From: Paenibacillus lactis
GTDB lineage: Bacteria > Bacillota > Bacilli > Paenibacillales > Paenibacillaceae
Direction: 5' to 3'
Assembly: GCF_017873605.1 (NCBI RefSeq)
Contig: NZ_JAGGKI010000001.1
Coordinates: forward strand, 434,001-498,000
Length of the DNA: 64,000 nt
Shown: in pieces, positions 60,051 through 64,000 of the stretch
How positions within the stretch are numbered: position 1 is the stretch's first letter
Layout of the letters: every line of letters starts with the position of its first letter
Notes under the pieces: model-generated
What the model saw: only the letters and a program-made list of their open reading frames with translations
What the model was told of the DNA's origin: nothing
Databases searched by the model: none
Translations under genes and position numbers: made by a program

Positions 60051-61523
60051 TCAGGTTCCGCAAAAGGTCCTGTAGGGACGGCCTGACTGCGGAGGCAGCG
60101 TGCAATATTCGTCCTGCTCGGGGACATAAGCGTACGGATTCGCCAAGGCCGCAACCAGACGCTTCAGCACACTGTAGTCACCGGACTCCACGGCAGCCTC
60201 CAGCGCCTCCTCCACCCGGTGGTTGCGCGGGATGATCGCCGGATTGCTGCTGCGCATCCGCTGCTTCGACTCCTCCTCGGACGCTTCCTGCCGGTCTAAT
60301 CTGCCGCGCCACAGCTCCAGCCATTGTGCGAAATCGGCGCTGCCGTGCAGACCCGTCTCCTCAGGCCGGCCCAGCGTCAAAGCACGGAAGGTGTTCGTGT
60401 AGTCCGCTCCGTGTCGCTGCATGAGGTGGAGAAGGCTCTTCACGAGCTCTTCATCCTCTTCCTCCTCGTTCACGATCCCGAGCTTCGACCTCATGCCTTC
60501 GAGCCAGTGGCGATGGTACAGCTCGGCAAAATCGCCCAGCGTTTCCTCGGCTGTCGCGATTGCCTGCTTCTCGTCCTCCTGCAGAAGCGGCAGCAGCGTC
60601 TCGGCGAAACGCGCCAGATTCCAAGCGGCGATCTGCGGCTGATTCCCGTAAGCATACCGACCCTGCACATCAATGGAGCTGAACACCGTATTCAGATGAT
60701 ACGCGTCCATGAAGGCGCACGGCCCGTAGTCGATCGTCTCCCCGCTAAGCGCCATATTGTCGGTGTTCATCACGCCGTGGATGAACCCGACCAGCTGCCA
60801 CTTGGCAATCAGGGAAGCCTGTCGCCGAATGACCGCCTTCAGAAGCGCCAGATAGCGGTTCTCCTCCTGCTCCGCCTCGGGGTAATGCCTTTGAATCGTA
60901 TAATCGGCAAGCGCCTGCAGCTCCCCGGCTCTCCCCCAATTCGCGGCATACTGGAAGGTGCCGACGCGCAGATGACTCGCCGCGACCCGGGTAAGAATGG
61001 CACCAGGCAGTTCGGTTTCGCGGAAAATTTCCTCCCCGGTTGTCACTACCGCCAGACTGCGGGTAGTCGGAATGCCGAGCCCGTGCATCGCCTCGCTGAT
61101 GATGTATTCGCGCAGCATCGGGCCAAGTGCAGCTCGGCCGTCGCCGCCGCGAGAGTATGGGGTTCTGCCTGAACCCTTAAGTTGAATGTCCATCCGCTTT
61201 CCCTCGGGCGTGATTTGCTCGCCCAGCAGAATCGCGCGGCCGTCGCCCAGCATCGTGAAATGCCCGAACTGATGCCCCGCATAAGCTTGGGCGAGGGGCT
61301 CGGCCCCCTCGGGGACTCGGTTGCCGCCGAATACGTCCGCTGCGCCTTCGGCCTGCAGCGACTCGGCATCAAGCCCAAGCGCTGCGGCTAGCGGCTCGTT
61401 GAAGATGACGATCTCGGGAGCGCGCACAGGCGTTGGGTCAAGCCGGGTAAACATCGTTTCCGGCAGGCGGGCGTAGCTGTTGTCAAAGTTCCAGCCTGCA
61501 GCTGGCGTTGATTCATTGGTCAT
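60051..61523 (-). CDS. selO: protein adenylyltransferase SelO (YdiU family)
   Basis: A pseudokinase of 490 residues that transfers AMP from ATP to Ser, Thr or Tyr of proteins, linked in E. coli to redox proteins. Family marks: [40 protein letters not shown], the metal and catalytic region [19 protein letters not shown], and the C-terminal YRTFCGT. The final Cys occupies the selenocysteine position of eukaryotic SelO, as usual in bacteria. It is a single-gene unit. Confidence 0.95.
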   Translation of the reverse strand: MTNESTPAAGWNFDNSYARLPETMFTRLDPTPVRAPEIVIFNEPLAAALGLDAESLQAEGAADVFGGNRVPEGAEPLAQAYAGHQFGHFTMLGDGRAILLGEQITPEGKRMDIQLKGSGRTPYSRGGDGRAALGPMLREYIISEAMHGLGIPTTRSLAVVTTGEEIFRETELPGAILTRVAASHLRVGTFQYAANWGRAGELQALADYTIQRHYPEAEQEENRYLALLKAVIRRQASLIAKWQLVGFIHGVMNTDNMALSGETIDYGPCAFMDAYHLNTVFSSIDVQGRYAYGNQPQIAAWNLARFAETLLPLLQEDEKQAIATAEETLGDFAELYHRHWLEGMRSKLGIVNEEEEDEELVKSLLHLMQRHGADYTNTFRALTLGRPEETGLHGSADFAQWLELWRGRLDRQEASEEESKQRMRSSNPAIIPRNHRVEEALEAAVESGDYSVLKRLVAALANPYAYVPEQDEYCTLPPQSGRPYRTFCGT

Positions 61524-61910
61524 CGGAAGTCTCCTTTTTCATTTTCATTATACGTTTCTCGGATTATGCTCTTCGTTTATGCTCGCAACAATGAGTTCCA
61601 TGATTGCTGTACATCTTCTATGTATCATCCATTTCGACTTCAGCCTTTTATAGATTGTACCGGCTCTCCTGTATTATTCCTTGCCGACGGCTTAAGGGAT
61701 CAACCCAGCCATTACCCTTTAGTTTACGCTATTCCGCCTGCTTCGCCAAACATGGCATACCTGCTCCCCGGTAATCGGTTAGCGCCAAATTGCGGGCCTT
61801 GCCTTGTTCGCGGCCGAATGCGGAAAGAGCAGCCCGAATGCAGCACGCGCGCATAAGACGCGTGCAGGACTGCTCCTTCGGCAGGCCATCTTCAGGGAAC
61901 GTCCGCTTAA
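61524..61910. other. intergenic region of about 390 bp
   Basis: No gene is supported. Near the end is a large stem (61827-61875): GAGCAG/CTGCTC outside and GCACGCG/CGCGTGC inside. On the minus strand it is followed by TTTCC, so it may terminate the dehydrogenase gene. Nothing else stands out. Confidence 0.5.
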
Positions 61911-62810
61911 TCAGCTCTTTAGGAAATCCGGATCCGCAAAGCTCGGATTCGGATACTTGTAGAAGCCCTCTCCGGTCGCCCGTCCAAGCTTTCCTTTGTC
62001 GATATACTCCGTCTTCAGCAGGTTCGCCACCCGAACGAACTCTCCATCCCCGGTCGCATCCGCCTTCGCTTGTCCGATATTGTAGGCTGTGGTGATGCCG
62101 ACGACATCCAAGATCGCGAACGGACCAAGCGGTGCGCCCGTTGCCACCATCCAGGTTTTGTCGATCGTCTCGACGTCGGCCACTTCCCGGACTAACAGAC
62201 GCTGGGCCGCCTCAAGCAGAGGCACCAAGAGGGAATTCAAAATATACCCCGGCTGCTCCTTATGGAGCGGCAGCGCCACCATCCCGATTGCCTTAGCAAA
62301 GTCAATGACATCTTGAAACACCTGCATGTCCGTTCTTGAATGCTTCATGACTTCAGCCGTATTGTTCTTCCAGATTTCATTGGCAAAATGCAGCGCCAGG
62401 AACCGCTCCGGCCGTCCGGTCGAATCGGCAAACTGGCTTGGCAGCAGCGTCGAGGAGTTTGTGGCAAACACCGTTTTGGCAGGAGCGGCCTGTCCCAGCT
62501 TGGCGTAAAATTCGGTTTTGATGGACACCACCTCAGGGACCGCTTCAATGACCAGATCCGCCTCGGCCACGGCCTGTGCTAAATCGCTGTGAAAGGAGAT
62601 TCGGTCAAAGGCTTGATCGGTTTCCTCCTGGGTCGCCCCCAAATCCTGCCGGTAATGCGGCTTCAGCTCCGCAATCCGCTCCTTCGCACGTTCGAGCGCC
62701 TGATCGTTAATGTCGTATACCGATACCTGAAAGCCTTTGAATGCGGTCTGGTAGGCAATCTGACTTCCCAATACGCCGCTTCCGGCAACCGTAATGTGTT
62801 TGAAATTCAT
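61911..62810 (-). CDS. 3-hydroxyacyl-CoA dehydrogenase
   Basis: A single-domain enzyme of 299 residues that oxidises 3-hydroxyacyl-CoA with NAD+. The NAD motif is VAGSGVLGSQIAYQTAFKGF, followed by ADLVIEAVPEVVSIKTEFY, ATNSSTLLPSQ, and LALHFANEIWKNN, whose His lies in the active-site region. The C-terminal substrate domain has QPGYILNSLLVPLLEAAQ and GATG-type ending GRATGEGFYKYPNP. The glycine motif has GSGVLG rather than GAGxMG. It is a single gene and probably serves fatty-acid or butanoate metabolism. Confidence 0.92.
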   Translation of the reverse strand: MNFKHITVAGSGVLGSQIAYQTAFKGFQVSVYDINDQALERAKERIAELKPHYRQDLGATQEETDQAFDRISFHSDLAQAVAEADLVIEAVPEVVSIKTEFYAKLGQAAPAKTVFATNSSTLLPSQFADSTGRPERFLALHFANEIWKNNTAEVMKHSRTDMQVFQDVIDFAKAIGMVALPLHKEQPGYILNSLLVPLLEAAQRLLVREVADVETIDKTWMVATGAPLGPFAILDVVGITTAYNIGQAKADATGDGEFVRVANLLKTEYIDKGKLGRATGEGFYKYPNPSFADPDFLKS

Positions 62811-62919
62811 GATGATGTCTCCTTTATCGCTTAGTTAACCCTTTTTCCGTATACAATCCCCCAATTATTACAATACATACCCCCAATCTCTCGGGATGAC
62901 CCCAGCCTTCCCTAACTTT

Positions 62920-62953
62920 ATGACAGGTGTCATAAGGATCTCTTTACAGGTGT
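62920..62953. promoter_or_regulatory. palindrome ATGACAGGTGTCAT with repeated ACAGGTGT
   Basis: ATGACA and TGTCAT form a perfect 6-bp inverted repeat around GG (62920-62933). ACAGGTGT recurs at 62946-62953. The site lies about 95 nt upstream of the DUF418 gene and looks like a repressor operator; the regulator is unknown. Confidence 0.5.
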
Positions 62954-63026
62954 GAATGTTGCGGCAGACCGGCCGAATCTACAATAAAGCTGTAAGAGAG
63001 AACGATAAGGAGAGAGGGAAAGAACC

Positions 63027-64000
63027 ATGGAACAACGAAAGGAACGCATTCGTCTGCTGGATATTTTGCGGGGATTCGCCATCCTCGGAACACTCGGGAC
63101 GAATATTTGGCTCTTCGCGCATGCGGGAGACCTCAATTATATGACAACCTTTGAATATTCCGGCTGGTGGGGAATTGATGATCTTCTTCGCATGATCGTG
63201 TTATTCCTTGTGAACGGGAAGCTGCTCGGACTATTGACGATCATGTTCGGCGTCGGGCTCGAAATGAAGTATCGGCAGGCCAAACGGAAGGGAAAGCCAT
63301 GGCCGGGCGTTTATCTGTGGGCTGTGCTGTTTTTGTTCCTGGAGGGGCTGCTGCATTTTATACTGGTTATGGAATATGACATCTTAATGAGCTATGGGAT
63401 TACGGCAATCATAGCGGCGTTTATCGTAAAAGGCGGCGACCGGCTCATCGCCCGTTCGATGACGGTCATCGGCAGTGTCTGCGCGGTTGTGCTGCTCGGC
63501 TTAATGGGATTGATGCTGGCGGTTAGCGGGCAGGTATCGATGGGCAGCTTTGACAGTATCGTTGCTCTATATCAAGAAGGTACGTGGATGGAGCAGGTGC
63601 GGTACCGGCTGGATAACTTCCTTCCGCTTCGGATCGAAGCCATATTAACGATTCCATCCAACATATTTCTGTTTCTGCTGGGGGTTCGTTTCATGCGTGC
63701 AGGGGTGTTTTCCCCGGATGAAAAGGGCCAAAGGATACGAAAGAACCTATTTAAACTCGGCTTGTTTATCGGGTTGCCGCTTAACCTGCTCATTTTCATC
63801 CCAGGCGGCGCATTCGATCTGCCGGTGCGCTATTTATTTGCTCCGCTGATGTCCATCCTCTATATAGCAATCATTGCTAGAATGATACAATATACGAAGT
63901 GGGAATGGCTGTGGCGCCTCCTGGAGAACGCCGGGAAAATGTCTCTGAGCTGCTATGTGCTCCAAAACATCATCGCCTCCTTCCTCTTCTACGGCTGGGG
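63027..64000 (+). CDS. DUF418 family membrane protein (3' end outside window)
   Basis: The first 324 residues of a polytopic membrane protein. The start KERIRLLDILRGFAILGTLG is the DUF418 N-terminal signature, followed by WGIDDLLRMIVLFLVNGKLLG, MFGVGLEMKYRQAKRKGK, and a helix-rich remainder; the window ends inside the DUF418 region after NAGKMSLSCYVLQNIIASFL. AGAGAGGGAAAG precedes the ATG. No stop occurs before the window end. These proteins are related to acyltransferase-type membrane proteins; the function is unknown. Confidence 0.88.
   Translation, partial: MEQRKERIRLLDILRGFAILGTLGTNIWLFAHAGDLNYMTTFEYSGWWGIDDLLRMIVLFLVNGKLLGLLTIMFGVGLEMKYRQAKRKGKPWPGVYLWAVLFLFLEGLLHFILVMEYDILMSYGITAIIAAFIVKGGDRLIARSMTVIGSVCAVVLLGLMGLMLAVSGQVSMGSFDSIVALYQEGTWMEQVRYRLDNFLPLRIEAILTIPSNIFLFLLGVRFMRAGVFSPDEKGQRIRKNLFKLGLFIGLPLNLLIFIPGGAFDLPVRYLFAPLMSILYIAIIARMIQYTKWEWLWRLLENAGKMSLSCYVLQNIIASFLFYGW

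Noticed and set aside
60324..61172. 282-codon open frame antisense to selO
   Set aside because: It lies wholly inside the conserved SelO gene and shows no domain or start signal.
1..64000. Search for CRISPR repeats, tRNA clusters, transposases, integrases and toxin-antitoxin pairs
   Set aside because: None was recognised by eye in the frames or intergenic regions; a tRNAscan or CRISPR tool run could still find small items.

Overview
The window reads as chromosome of a spore-forming Firmicute close to Paenibacillus. Supporting signs are moderately high G+C, strong AGGAGG-type ribosome sites with frequent TTG and GTG starts, a tryptophan T-box, a complete BceRSAB antimicrobial-peptide module, a mannitol PTS operon, a Spo0E-like protein and a collagen-like protein. 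No tRNA, rRNA, insertion sequence, prophage or CRISPR array was seen. The two end genes are cut by the window edge.

Layout. 1-6.6 kb: tail of an SDR oxidoreductase, an ECF-type sigma factor fused to a DUF1835-like domain, a hypothetical protein, trpS under a T-box, and a YhgE/Pip-type permease divergent from a TetR regulator. 6.6-12 kb: an iron locus in which a YcgT/YumC-type ferredoxin-NADP reductase diverges from an Fhu-type siderophore importer, each promoter carrying its own Fur box. 12-16.7 kb: BCCT osmolyte transporter, HxlR regulator with an NTF2-like neighbour, an MhqO-type dioxygenase behind an MhqR-like operator, and a small XRE regulator with peptide deformylase behind two tandem palindromes. 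16.8-21.5 kb: bceRSAB with a BceR-type palindrome overlapping the end of bceS. 21.7-24.8 kb: DinB protein, a MarR-MFS operon with a decayed MFS fragment behind it, and a small hypothetical protein.

24.8-27 kb is the most unusual stretch. Three cyclic-di-GMP-I (GEMM-I) riboswitch-like elements lie on the minus strand. Two are almost identical. They precede a micro-ORF with a perfect Shine-Dalgarno, a GAF-LuxR regulator and a Spo0E-like phosphatase gene, which suggests that second-messenger level feeds into a regulator and the sporulation phosphorelay.

27-35 kb: TetR-MFS-azoreductase operon with matching operators, a luciferase-like oxidoreductase, an ArsR-SRPBCC pair, a collagen-like protein with a possible SigK promoter, an unassigned structured RNA candidate, an MFS pump and a membrane-anchored hypothetical protein. 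35-40.5 kb: mannitol operon mtlA-mtlR-mtlF-mtlD. 40.8-48.8 kb: methyltransferase, FHA-winged-helix protein, glycerophosphodiesterase, coiled-coil protein, membrane polysaccharide deacetylase with a novel N-terminal domain, TSUP permease, Crp/Fnr regulator, DoxX-like protein and a cupin. 49.2-56.1 kb: a likely exopolysaccharide operon (processive GT2, acyltransferase 3, GH18) followed by a 1056-residue hybrid kinase. 56.3-64 kb: TetR with a small membrane protein, DinB, VOC, methyltransferase, SelO, 3-hydroxyacyl-CoA dehydrogenase and a truncated DUF418 protein.

All assignments come from reading the sequence and from remembered family motifs. No database search was run.
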